A DNA stretch of 8,586 nt from Rikenellaceae bacterium (GTDB lineage Bacteria > Bacteroidota > Bacteroidia > Bacteroidales > Rikenellaceae), in NCBI GenBank assembly GCA_020859745.1, contig JAJBVQ010000034.1, positions 1 through 8,586 of the forward strand, written 5' to 3'. Position numbers and translations under genes: made by a program. The notes under the pieces are model-generated. The model did no database searches, had not been told where the DNA came from, and saw only the letters and a program-made list of their open reading frames with translations. This document shows positions 1 to 6,327 of this stretch, one piece after another (within the stretch, counting starts at the first letter, position 1; each line of letters starts with the position of its first letter).

Positions 1-1692
1 ATTGTATAGGAAATGGGTCTGTCCGTTGCGTGTCAGGAAAGTGTCCCGGCCCGGAGTGATGCTGGAGGCAAGTCCCTGGTAGTCGTTGCTGTTGTCGTGC
101 CGGAAAGTGATCTGGTTGTCGACGATCCGGGCGTAGGTGAAGTTCTGGAAGCGGATATCGAGACTGAGTTCGCTGGTGGTGGGTTCTTCGATGCTCATGA
201 TGACCCTGTCCTGCGGCGAGGTGGCCAGGATGCGGGCATAGAGTTTCTGGGCGTTGTTTTGGGCGTAGGTGTTCTCCTGCGTGGCGAAGTAGGCGATATA
301 GGCGCTGAAAATGACCAGCGAAATCACGAACGAGCCGTAATGCTTATATTTCAGGCGGATATAGTCGGCCCCGGCTGAAACGAGGTAGAAAACGACCAAT
401 ATGTAGCCGGTCTCTTTGATCTGTGTCTCGATGGGCCACAGGAACAACAGGATCAGCACGGCGGTGGTACCCATACGCCAGAGCATTTTGCGGGTGCCGA
501 ACAGCCTCAGGCCGGTGTGGGCGATCAGCAGGCGGACGCTGACGAACAGGACGGTCAGCAGGTAGAACATGGCGCTGGTGTACGACAGGTCGAAGATGTC
601 GTAGATCTGGATGTTGATCTTCGGGGTGTAGATAGACAGGATCAGCGCGTAGTGGAAGACGGAGATGACGGCGGCGGTCAGGGCGGCGGTGAAGAGGGCT
701 GTGAGCGCCTTGCCGTGGATGGAGAAGCGCTGGTACTGCCAGTTCAGCTTGGATCGTACCTGAAACAGGTAGGCTACGTAAATGAATAGCATACCGTAAC
801 TCAGGAGCAGGTCGCCCAGCGAGCCGAGGATCAGGTTGTGTAGCCCGTATATCCGGTGGAAAAGGACGCCGTTGGCATTCGGTATCCCGGCGTAGAACAG
901 GCCGCAGCGAAGCAGCCAGTATACCAGCAGCAGTATGCCTGCGTTTCGGAAAGCGTTGTGTCGGGTGGTATGCTGCCGGACGATGTTCTTGATGAAAAGG
1001 CACAGCAGCAGCACGGAGCACCACCCGCAAAGTTCGGCCCACCACGGCATGCTCTGCATCGGCTTGGCTTCGATATAAAATCCCGTCTGGGCGGCGGTGA
1101 TCAGCTCGGCCTTGACCAGGCGTGCCCGGATGCTGTCGCTGGTTGGGAGCAGGGAGATCCGCTGATCGGGGAAGATCGACGGGTTGTAGCGGTCGGTATC
1201 CCGGTTACGCAGGTTGATGACCACCGCGGCGCTCTTGCCGTTACGGCTTTGCAGCCGGGTGAGCACCTGGTGGGTGCCGATTTGCCGGAGGGTACGGGAG
1301 GGGGTGAGCCAGAAGTCGTTGACATTGGGCTGGAACGTGTAGTTGGACCAGTAGACCATGGACGAGTCGCGGAACAGCAGCAGCGAAACACCCTTCTCGG
1401 TCCACGAGGCCGGGATGTCGCCGTACCAGAGCCGCTGGATGTAGAGCGTGTCGTCCTGTGAGTCGAGCCACCCCTGTACGGTATGCCGGGTCTCCTGCTC
1501 GATTATTTCGATCTGGCGGGTGATATGGTGGGTGCCGGGATTGACCTTCCTACCGACCAGGAACATCGAATAAAAGAGGTTCACGCCCAGCAGGCATAGA
1601 GCCAGGGGCAGTACGACCGGACGCATCAGGATCCGCAGGCGGAGACCGAAGGAACGCAGCAGGTTCGGCGAATGATGGGTATTTCGGGACAT
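1..1692 (-). CDS. Probable multi-spanning membrane sensor histidine kinase, N-terminal part (runs off left edge)
   Basis: An uninterrupted frame of 564 codons starts at ATG 1692-1690 and is still open at base 1. Seen: a hydrophobic segment at about residues 25-46, an extracytoplasmic stretch at about 47-220 containing KGVSLLLFRDSSMVYWSNYT (100-119), then about seven or eight further hydrophobic segments (about 221-236, 250-270, 287-312, 327-352, 369-392, 405-420, 428-440, 453-469). A soluble region begins near 475 (TYAQNNAQKLYARILA). Known: Bacteroidales have very large sensor histidine kinases with an outer domain carrying a similar 'FxYxxDSLxYWS' signature, several membrane spans, then kinase domains. 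Inference: this is the sensor half of such a kinase. No H-box or ATPase domain is visible because the gene is cut, so a non-kinase membrane protein remains possible. The start lies 23 bp after the rlmH stop, suggesting co-transcription. Confidence 0.7.
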   Translation of the reverse strand, partial: MSRNTHHSPNLLRSFGLRLRILMRPVVLPLALCLLGVNLFYSMFLVGRKVNPGTHHITRQIEIIEQETRHTVQGWLDSQDDTLYIQRLWYGDIPASWTEKGVSLLLFRDSSMVYWSNYTFQPNVNDFWLTPSRTLRQIGTHQVLTRLQSRNGKSAAVVINLRNRDTDRYNPSIFPDQRISLLPTSDSIRARLVKAELITAAQTGFYIEAKPMQSMPWWAELCGWCSVLLLCLFIKNIVRQHTTRHNAFRNAGILLLVYWLLRCGLFYAGIPNANGVLFHRIYGLHNLILGSLGDLLLSYGMLFIYVAYLFQVRSKLNWQYQRFSIHGKALTALFTAALTAAVISVFHYALILSIYTPKINIQIYDIFDLSYTSAMFYLLTVLFVSVRLLIAHTGLRLFGTRKMLWRMGTTAVLILLFLWPIETQIKETGYILVVFYLVSAGADYIRLKYKHYGSFVISLVIFSAYIAYFATQENTYAQNNAQKLYARILATSPQDRVIMSIEEPTTSELSLDIRFQNFTYARIVDNQITFRHDNSNDYQGLASSITPGRDTFLTRNGQTHFLYN

Positions 1693-1715
1693 AGCGGGGT
1701 GTTCGATAATCCGGT

Positions 1716-2192
1716 TCAGCGGTGATGGTATGGTTCGCCGGCGAGGATGGTAAAAGCGCGGTAGAGCTGTTCGGCGAAGATCAGGCGCACCATTTGGTGC
1801 GAGAAGGTCATCCGCGACAGGGAGATCTTCTCATCGGCCCGTGCGTATACAGCGGCCGAAAAGCCGTAGGCACCGCCGATCACGAAAACCAGCCGGCGGG
1901 TTCCCCGGTTCATGATGCCTTGCAGCCACTCCGCGAATGCCACGGACCCCTCCGGCAGTTTGCCCTTTTCGTCCAGCAGCACGACATAGTCGCCGGCGGC
2001 GAGTTTGTTCAGGATCAATTCCCCTTCGGCGGTGCGGATCTGCTCTTCGCGGAGGTTTTTGGCGTTTTTCAGCTCCGGGATGACATTCGGGTTGAAGCGC
2101 ACGTAGTGCTCTAGCCGTGCCGTATATTCCCGGATACCGCTTTCCAGCCACGCTCCCACCGTCTTGCCGACGACGATCAATTCGATTACCAT
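1716..2192 (-). CDS. rlmH: 23S rRNA (pseudouridine(1915)-N(3))-methyltransferase RlmH
   Basis: The 158-residue product matches the usual size of the RlmH (SPOUT) family (about 155-160). RlmH uses S-adenosylmethionine to methylate N3 of pseudouridine 1915 in helix 69 of 23S rRNA, acting on assembled 70S ribosomes in the cytoplasm. Seen: the N-terminal strand MVIELIVVGKT, the SAM-binding knot region LVFVIGGAYGFS (101-112), the family-typical run LSRMTFSHQMVRLIFAEQLYRAF (125-147), and the C-terminal signature GEPYHHR. I chose ATG 2192-2190 because homology begins exactly there and a purine-rich GAAAGAG precedes it. The frame stays open further upstream, to 2474, but that part encodes low-complexity sequence from the intergenic repeat and is not family-like. 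It is the first gene of a probable operon with the membrane sensor gene downstream. The pairing has no obvious functional meaning. Confidence 0.96.
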   Translation of the reverse strand: MVIELIVVGKTVGAWLESGIREYTARLEHYVRFNPNVIPELKNAKNLREEQIRTAEGELILNKLAAGDYVVLLDEKGKLPEGSVAFAEWLQGIMNRGTRRLVFVIGGAYGFSAAVYARADEKISLSRMTFSHQMVRLIFAEQLYRAFTILAGEPYHHR

Positions 2193-2215
2193 GCTCTTTC
2201 GGGGTCTGTTTCTGA

Positions 2216-2223
2216 CAAAGCTA
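2216..2223 (-). promoter_or_regulatory. Candidate -7 box (TAGCTTTG) for rlmH
   Basis: Read on the minus strand the sequence is TAGCTTTG, an exact match to the Bacteroidetes -7 consensus TAnnTTTG. It would start transcription roughly 10-17 nt before the rlmH ATG. A TTG that could serve as the -33 element lies 24 nt further upstream, longer than the usual ~19-21, so the promoter call rests mainly on the -7 box. Confidence 0.4.
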
Positions 2224-2258
2224 CAAAAATGGGGCCGATTCCTCTCGCAATTATTTCG

Positions 2259-2266
2259 TATTTTTG
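2259..2266 (+). promoter_or_regulatory. Candidate plus-strand -7 box (TATTTTTG), possibly for nadC
   Basis: TATTTTTG matches TAnnTTTG on the plus strand. If used for nadC, the transcript would carry a leader of about 290 nt that includes the GC-rich element and the 8-bp stem-loop. No clear -33 TTG lies at the right distance, and the AT-rich context makes a chance match likely. Confidence 0.22.
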
Positions 2267-2361
2267 TATTTCTAAACCGTAGGTTATTTTGCATTGGATT
2301 GGAGAGAACTACTGATGTTTTCAAAAAGCTGACCCGTTGGGGTTCCTGGTTGTGACTGTTC

Positions 2362-2475
2362 GTTTCTGCGGCGAGCGTAGCGAGCCGCGCGGGCCGGAGC
2401 CACCCCCGGCGTAGGCCTGCAACATCGCTTCGCTCGTTTTTGCCCCGCTGGCTCCGCCCCCGCTCGGTCGCCAAA
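2362..2475. repeat. GC-rich element with two crossing inverted repeats, probable dispersed intergenic repeat
   Basis: CGAGCGTAGCGA (2372-2383) is complementary to TCGCTTCGCTCG (2425-2436) at 11 of 12 positions, and CGGAGCCA (2395-2402) is perfectly complementary to TGGCTCCG (2449-2456). The pairs are interleaved, so they cannot sit in one simple hairpin. They would form alternatives or a pseudoknot. The composition differs sharply from the AT-rich DNA on either side. It has no coding look: all frames give Gly/Arg/Ser/Pro-rich runs. That it is repeated elsewhere in the genome is an inference from its isolated, palindrome-rich character. Confidence 0.45.
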
Positions 2476-2476
2476 G

Positions 2477-2497
2477 CTTAGGCTTGCGGAGCCTAAG
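2477..2497. other. Perfect 8-bp stem-loop upstream of nadC
   Basis: CTTAGGCT (2477-2484) and AGCCTAAG (2490-2497) form a perfect 8-bp stem around the 5-nt loop TGCGG. No T-run follows on either strand, so it is not a standard intrinsic terminator. It ends 69 bp before the nadC start and abuts the GC-rich element, so it may be that element's edge or a protein-binding palindrome. Confidence 0.5.
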
Positions 2498-2566
2498 GTA
2501 CAGTGCAGCTTCACAAAAAGAACAGTACACTCGAACTCAGTCCGAATAAACCTGCATTTAAGTGAT

Positions 2567-3427
2567 ATGAAAATGAAAAAAGAATACGAACCGTTCGCGG
2601 ACAAACTGATCGAACTGGCCATTGCCGAAGATATCGGCGACGGCGACCACACCTCCCTGAGCTCCATTCCCGCCGGGCAGCGCGGGCGGATGAAACTGCT
2701 GGTCAAGCAGGCCGGGATACTGGCCGGGGTGGAGGTGGCCGAGCGCGTCTTCCGGCGGCTCGACCCGACCGTGACGTTCGAGCGGATACTGAAAGACGGC
2801 GACCGCGTCGAGCCGGGCGACATCGCTTTCTATGTGGAGGGGAACCTCGTCACGTTGTTGCAGTCCGAGCGCGTGATCCTCAATATCATGCAGCGCATGA
2901 GCGGCGTGGCGACCCAGACGGCCGTCTACGCCGACGAACTGAAGGGGCTGAAAACCAAAGTGCTCGACACCCGGAAAACGACGCCGGGGATGCGCGTGCT
3001 CGATAAGATGGCCGTCCGGATCGGGGGAGGGGAGAACCACCGCATCGGGCTGTTCGACATGATCCTGCTCAAAGACAACCATATCGACTTTGCGGGCGGC
3101 ATTGCCAACGCGCTGAGCGGGGCGCGGAAATACCTGGCCGAGAAGCATAAGGATCTGAAGATCGAGATCGAGGTGCGGTCGCTGTCGGACATCGACGAGG
3201 TGTTCGCGGCGGGCGGCGCCGACCGGATCATGTTCGACAATTTCAGCGTGGAGCAGACCCGCGAGGCGGTGAAAAAGGTGGCCGGACGGGCCGAGACCGA
3301 GTCGTCGGGCGGTATCACCCTCGAAAACCTGCGCGCCTATGCGGAGTGCGGCGTCGATTACGTGTCGGTGGGGGCGCTGACCCACCAGATCAAGAGCCTG
3401 GACATGAGCCTTAAAGCGGTCGAGTAA
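2567..3427 (+). CDS. nadC: Nicotinate-nucleotide diphosphorylase (carboxylating), quinolinate phosphoribosyltransferase
   Basis: The 286-residue product has the normal length for NadC. NadC converts quinolinate and phosphoribosyl pyrophosphate to nicotinate mononucleotide, CO2 and pyrophosphate, the third step of de novo NAD synthesis, in the cytoplasm. Seen: the N-terminal helical/sandwich part with AIAEDIGDGDHTS (18-30), the active-site run DTRKTTPGMR (134-143), GGGENHRIG (153-161) followed by LLKDNH (167-172), the barrel strand IEIEVRS (199-205), MFDNF (222-226), and the phosphate-binding C-terminal segments ESSGGI (245-250) and VSVGALTH (266-273). ATG 2567 opens the frame as MKMKK; ATG 2573 is a possible alternative. 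No strong ribosome-binding site is seen, as is common in Bacteroidetes. Its stop overlaps the start of the peptidase gene, so the two are probably co-transcribed. No nadA or nadB lies in the window. Confidence 0.96.
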   Translation: MKMKKEYEPFADKLIELAIAEDIGDGDHTSLSSIPAGQRGRMKLLVKQAGILAGVEVAERVFRRLDPTVTFERILKDGDRVEPGDIAFYVEGNLVTLLQSERVILNIMQRMSGVATQTAVYADELKGLKTKVLDTRKTTPGMRVLDKMAVRIGGGENHRIGLFDMILLKDNHIDFAGGIANALSGARKYLAEKHKDLKIEIEVRSLSDIDEVFAAGGADRIMFDNFSVEQTREAVKKVAGRAETESSGGITLENLRAYAECGVDYVSVGALTHQIKSLDMSLKAVE

Positions 3428-5589
3428 TGAGGAAAACCGGATATTTTATTGCCGCATGGCTGCTTGCCGCGGGGGCTGTGGCGGCGCAGCCGCGGCAGGT
3501 CGGGTACGACGATATAGCCAAGGGGAAACTTTCGGCGAAGAGCGTGGCGGGCCTGCTGCCGATGGGTGACGGGGAACACTATACCACGCTGAAAGACAGC
3601 CTTATCCTTCGCTGGCGGTATGCCGACGGGAAGCTGGCCGATACGCTGTTTCGGGGGCCGGAGGGGTTTCCGAAGGTGGCGGGTTATACGTTCGGGGGCG
3701 GGGAGAGCAAAGTGCTTATCACGACGGAACGGGAGCCGATCTACCGGCATTCGGCCCGGTCGGAATATTATGTGTACGACCGGCTGTCGGGCGACCTCAA
3801 GCGGCTGTCGCCGAACGGAAAGCAGCAGGAGGCGACCCTCTCGCCGGACGGGACCAAGGCGGCTTTCGTGCGGGATAACGACCTTTTCGTGGTCGACCTG
3901 ACGGGGCCGGAGTTCAGGGAACGGCGGATCACGCACGATGGCGTTCGCGGAGAGGTGATTAACGGGATTCCAGACTGGGTGTACGAGGAGGAGTACAGCT
4001 TCTCGCGGGCCTACGAGTGGGCGCCGGGATCGGACGCTATTGCTTTCTACCGTTTCGACGAGAGCGGGGTGAAGGAGTATTCGATGAATACGTTCAAGGG
4101 GAAACTCTACCCGGAAAACTATAATTTCAAGTACCCCAAGGCGGGGGAGGCCAACTCGGTGGTCGCAATCAAGGTTTACAGCTTCGACAGTGACTCGATT
4201 GTCGATATCGACCTTTGTCAGGATACGACGGACACCTATGTTCCGCGGATCGAATGGACGTCGGACGGGCGGCTGGCGGTGCATTGGCTGAACCGGTTGC
4301 AAAACCGTTACCGGATCTTGTTGGCTTCGCCGACGACGGGGGCGGCGTCTGTGCTCTACGAGGAGCGGAATCCCCGCTATATCGAGCGGATCGACAACGA
4401 AACGGCGACTTTCCTGCCGGACGGCAAGGGTTTCGTGGTCAAGAGCGAGCGCGACGGATGGATGCACCTTTATCGCTACGATATGGATGGCCGGCTGCGG
4501 AACCGGATCACGGACGGCGAATGGGAGGTGACGGCCTTGTACGGGATCGACGCCAAAGCGGGAAAGGTCTATTATCAATCCACGGAAGGATCGCCGCTCA
4601 GGCGGGGAGTCTGGTCGGTAGGGCTGGACGGCAAGGGCAAACGGCAGTTGTCGGCGACGTCGGAAAGGGGGACGCACAGCGGGGTGTTCGGGCCGGGGCG
4701 TAAATACTGGATCAACTATTTCTCGAACAGCACGACGCCGACGGTGGTGACGCTGCGCAGGGTTTCGGACGGGCGAGCTGTGCGGGTGCTGGAAGATAAT
4801 GCGGCGTTGCGCACGCGCATTGCCGACGACTATGTTTTGCCCCGGAAGGAGTTTTTTACCTTTACCACGCCGGAAGGGACTGTATTGAACGGATATATGC
4901 TCAAACCGGCGGATTTCGACTCGACGCGGCGCTATCCGGTGCTGATGACGCAGTACAGCGGCCCGGGATCGCAGCAGGTGGCGGACAAGTGGGGCTGGTC
5001 GTGGGAGGCGGCTTTGTTGCGCGAGGGGGTGCTGGTGGCCTGCGTGGACGGTCGCGGGACGGGGTTCCGGGGCGAGGAGTTCCGCAAGTGCACGTATGGC
5101 AACCTGGGGGCGCTGGAGGTGCAGGACCAGATCGCGGCGGCGAGGTATCTGGGGGGATTGTCTTTTATCGACCCGGCGCGGATCGGCATTTACGGCTGGA
5201 GCTACGGGGGCTTCATGGCGCTGAATTGCATACTGAAGGGGAATGACGTGTTTGCGCTGGCGGTGGCGGTGGCGCCGGTGACGTCGTGGCGCTATTACGA
5301 CACGATCTACACGGAGCTGTACAATGGGCTGCCGCAGGAGAACCCCAAAGGGTACGACGACAACAGTCCGATCAACTTTGCCGGGCGTTTGAAAGGGAAG
5401 CTGCTCTTGGCGCACGGCACGGGGGACGATAATGTGCATATCCAGAACAGCTACGAGATGATCGAAAAGCTGGTGCAGGCGGACAAGTCGTTCGAAATGC
5501 TGATCTATCCGGACAAGAACCACGGCATGGGCGCCTCGCGCGACCACTTGCTGCGCCGGGCCATCGAATTCGTGAAGGCCAATTTATAA
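3427..5589 (+). CDS. dpp4: Dipeptidyl peptidase IV, secreted S9B prolyl peptidase
   Basis: The 720-residue protein has the length and layout of Porphyromonas/Bacteroides DPP IV, which removes X-Pro (or X-Ala) dipeptides from peptide N-termini. Seen: a signal peptide at 1-20 (MRKT, hydrophobic core, AVAA then Q), a beta-propeller region at about 40-470 with the double-Glu motif DWVYEEE (183-189; E188/E189 would bind the substrate amino terminus), and an alpha/beta hydrolase domain at about 475-720. The catalytic triad is Ser592 in GWSYGG, Asp667 in GTGDDNVH and His699 in DKNHGM. Tyr510 in QYSGPGSQQ matches the oxyanion tyrosine, and Tyr624/Tyr628 in YYDTIY match the S1-pocket tyrosines. All key residues are present, so the enzyme should be active, probably in the periplasm or at the outer surface. 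It likely serves peptide catabolism, as in asaccharolytic gut Bacteroidales. Its ATG shares one base with the nadC stop (TAATG), implying coupled translation. Confidence 0.95.
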   Translation: MRKTGYFIAAWLLAAGAVAAQPRQVGYDDIAKGKLSAKSVAGLLPMGDGEHYTTLKDSLILRWRYADGKLADTLFRGPEGFPKVAGYTFGGGESKVLITTEREPIYRHSARSEYYVYDRLSGDLKRLSPNGKQQEATLSPDGTKAAFVRDNDLFVVDLTGPEFRERRITHDGVRGEVINGIPDWVYEEEYSFSRAYEWAPGSDAIAFYRFDESGVKEYSMNTFKGKLYPENYNFKYPKAGEANSVVAIKVYSFDSDSIVDIDLCQDTTDTYVPRIEWTSDGRLAVHWLNRLQNRYRILLASPTTGAASVLYEERNPRYIERIDNETATFLPDGKGFVVKSERDGWMHLYRYDMDGRLRNRITDGEWEVTALYGIDAKAGKVYYQSTEGSPLRRGVWSVGLDGKGKRQLSATSERGTHSGVFGPGRKYWINYFSNSTTPTVVTLRRVSDGRAVRVLEDNAALRTRIADDYVLPRKEFFTFTTPEGTVLNGYMLKPADFDSTRRYPVLMTQYSGPGSQQVADKWGWSWEAALLREGVLVACVDGRGTGFRGEEFRKCTYGNLGALEVQDQIAAARYLGGLSFIDPARIGIYGWSYGGFMALNCILKGNDVFALAVAVAPVTSWRYYDTIYTELYNGLPQENPKGYDDNSPINFAGRLKGKLLLAHGTGDDNVHIQNSYEMIEKLVQADKSFEMLIYPDKNHGMGASRDHLLRRAIEFVKANL

Positions 5590-5690
5590 CGGAATACGCC
5601 GGAAGGCATCCGAAAACTGTAAAACTTTCGTCTATGGTATAGAGAACCTGAAAACCGGACATACATAACTTAAGCATCACAGCTTATGTT
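5590..5690 (+). other. Non-coding spacer downstream of dpp4, possible 5' part of a larger RNA
   Basis: No gene is apparent. An imperfect GC hairpin right after the dpp4 stop (5590-5612, with GCC-GGAA-GGC at its tip) lacks a following T-run, so no clear terminator is seen. TCCGAAAAC at 5609-5617 is perfectly complementary to GTTTTCGGA at 5879-5887, on the far side of the rod-like RNA, which could bracket it. A small hairpin TCTAT-GGT-ATAGA occupies 5631-5643, and TAAGC/GCTTA (5671-5675/5682-5686) another. No exact TAnnTTTG box was found. Confidence 0.4.
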
Positions 5691-5832
5691 CCTTTTCTGA
5701 AACTTGAGAACTTTCTGCGTGTAGGGAACAGAGCTTCATGCCACTGTTGCACGCCCGTACCGCTTACGGGTGTGCAGACAACGGCATGGGAGCGTCTGCT
5801 CTACACCGGGTTTCTCAAGACCTCAGAAAAGG
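5691..5832 (+). ncRNA. Candidate rod-shaped structured RNA, unassigned (6S-like outline or leader RNA)
   Basis: Nested complementary segments run the whole length: CCTTTTCTGA 5691-5700 with TCAGAAAAGG 5823-5832 (10 bp); CTTGAGAA 5703-5710 with TTCTCAAG 5812-5819 (8 bp); GTGTAG 5719-5724 with CTACAC 5801-5806; CAGA 5729-5732 with TCTG 5795-5798; CATGCC 5737-5742 with GGCATG 5783-5788; and an 11-bp tip helix 5749-5759 with 5765-5775 around a 5-nt loop CCGCT. Unpaired bubbles separate them (5711-5718 against 5807-5811 is the largest). The tip contains a G-T juxtaposition (5753/5771) that pairs as G-U only if the plus strand is transcribed. A long rod with an internal bubble is the general shape of 6S RNA, but I recognise no diagnostic 6S sequence, so this is only a hypothesis. 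An alternative helix GCAGAC/GTCTGC (5774-5779/5794-5799) would compete with the tip. It could instead be the leader of the 5938 gene. Ends, promoter and terminator are not defined. Confidence 0.55.
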
Positions 5833-5891
5833 CAGGCCGTTTCCCATGCTTTGTTGCATATAGGGGGAGACGGGAGCCGTTTTCGGAGAAT

Positions 5892-5934
5892 CCCGGCCGC
5901 GGGGCCGGGGAAAACATTAAAAAGAGAGGCCCCG
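5892..5934 (+). promoter_or_regulatory. Two mutually exclusive GC hairpins before the 5938 gene
   Basis: CCCGGCC (5892-5898) pairs with GGCCGGG (5903-5909) around GCGG. Alternatively CGGGGCC (5900-5906) pairs with GGCCCCG (5928-5934), leaving the A-rich stretch 5907-5927 in the loop. The second form ends 3 nt before the ATG at 5938 and places AAAGAGA in the loop and GGCCCCG in the stem, so it could affect start-site access. No T-run follows the first hairpin, so it is not an intrinsic terminator. The base pairing is read directly; a regulatory switch is inference. Confidence 0.35.
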
Positions 5935-5937
5935 ATT

Positions 5938-6327
5938 ATGTCAAAAGCACGTTTCGACATCGAGATCAGCTGTTCCCATCCGGAGTGGTACCGCTATCCG
6001 CTCGAATTTATCTTCACGCCCTATTCCGCACCTGCCGGTTTGCGGGAGGTAGTCCGTTACGCGCATCCGGAGCTCGACCGCCGGATGCGCTTCACGACCG
6101 ACGGCCCGAGGGCATGGGTTCTGTTCGGCGTCCGGCTCAGTGCGCCGCCTCCGGCCGATGCGGAGCCGTTGTGGATCGACGTGACCGTCTATTGCAATGG
6201 CCGTCCGGTGCGCCGACTGCGGCACGAAGCGTCGGAACTCTACCGCACCGTTTCGGGGGCGCATATCTATTATGCCACAAATTATCTGACAGAAAATCAG
6301 GAGTTTAGTCCATGTTTTAGTGTCTAA
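5938..6327 (+). CDS. Uncharacterised 129-residue protein
   Basis: I do not recognise this protein. The frame from ATG 5938 uses GC-ending codons like the surrounding genes through most of its length, follows an A/G-rich AAAAAGAGAGG, and ends at TAA 6325-6327. No signal peptide or membrane span is apparent. It alternates hydrophobic and polar residues in a way that suggests beta strands (RFDIEISCSH 5-14, WVLFGVRLSA 60-69, LWIDVTVYCNG 78-88) and is rich in Tyr, Arg and Pro. The last ~18 residues (YATNYLTENQEFSPCFSV) come from AT-rich DNA that already belongs to the downstream control region, and the stop codon lies within a TGTC-N9-GAC site. The frame is open back to GTG 5770, but that part overlaps the structured RNA and has no protein-like character. 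The protein is probably cytoplasmic with unknown function. Confidence 0.7.
   Translation: MSKARFDIEISCSHPEWYRYPLEFIFTPYSAPAGLREVVRYAHPELDRRMRFTTDGPRAWVLFGVRLSAPPPADAEPLWIDVTVYCNGRPVRRLRHEASELYRTVSGAHIYYATNYLTENQEFSPCFSV

Larger units (their letters stand above)
2193..2566. other. Divergent intergenic region between rlmH and nadC
   Basis: This 374-bp gap separates the divergently transcribed rlmH and nadC. The rlmH-proximal part (2193-2340) is AT-rich and carries TAnnTTTG-like boxes on both strands. The middle (about 2362-2475) is a GC-rich inverted-repeat element, followed by a perfect stem-loop (2477-2497). The last 70 bp before nadC are AT-richer with no clear -7 box. I see no convincing gene here: the open frames through the GC-rich part encode Gly/Arg/Ser-rich low-complexity peptides. 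Confidence 0.7.

Noticed and set aside
344..1471. Several minus- and plus-strand frames of 76-233 codons
   Set aside because: All are other-frame shadows of the 564-codon membrane protein, which gives coherent transmembrane segments throughout.
2321..2530. A 69-codon minus-strand frame (MYCSFCEAAL...) and the longer frames around it
   Set aside because: It runs through the palindromic GC-rich island and gives a Gly/Arg/Ser-rich peptide. It is better explained as translation of an intergenic repeat.
3358..5547. A 729-codon open frame on the minus strand, antisense to dpp4
   Set aside because: It is rich in Arg, His, Pro and Val as expected for the complement of a GC-rich gene, shows no domain, and overlaps a peptidase with all catalytic residues intact.
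5590..5612. Imperfect hairpin immediately after the dpp4 stop as a terminator
   Set aside because: Only two 3-bp helices separated by loops, and no T-run follows.
5720..5800. Resemblance to cobalamin riboswitch pieces (GGGAA, GCCACTG, GGCATGGGAG)
   Set aside because: The highly conserved B12-box (AGTCAGGAGACCTGCC-like) and the GGTG...TCC core are absent, and the neighbouring genes have no B12 connection.
5892..5909. GC-rich hairpin as an intrinsic terminator
   Set aside because: It is followed by A-rich, not T-rich, sequence on the plus strand and preceded by GAGAAT on the other side, so it fits a terminator on neither strand.
5770..5937. An upstream GTG extension of the 129-residue gene, adding 56 residues
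   Set aside because: It starts inside the tip helix of the structured RNA, and the added peptide looks random. ATG 5938 has an A/G-rich lead and fits the onset of GC-ending codon use.
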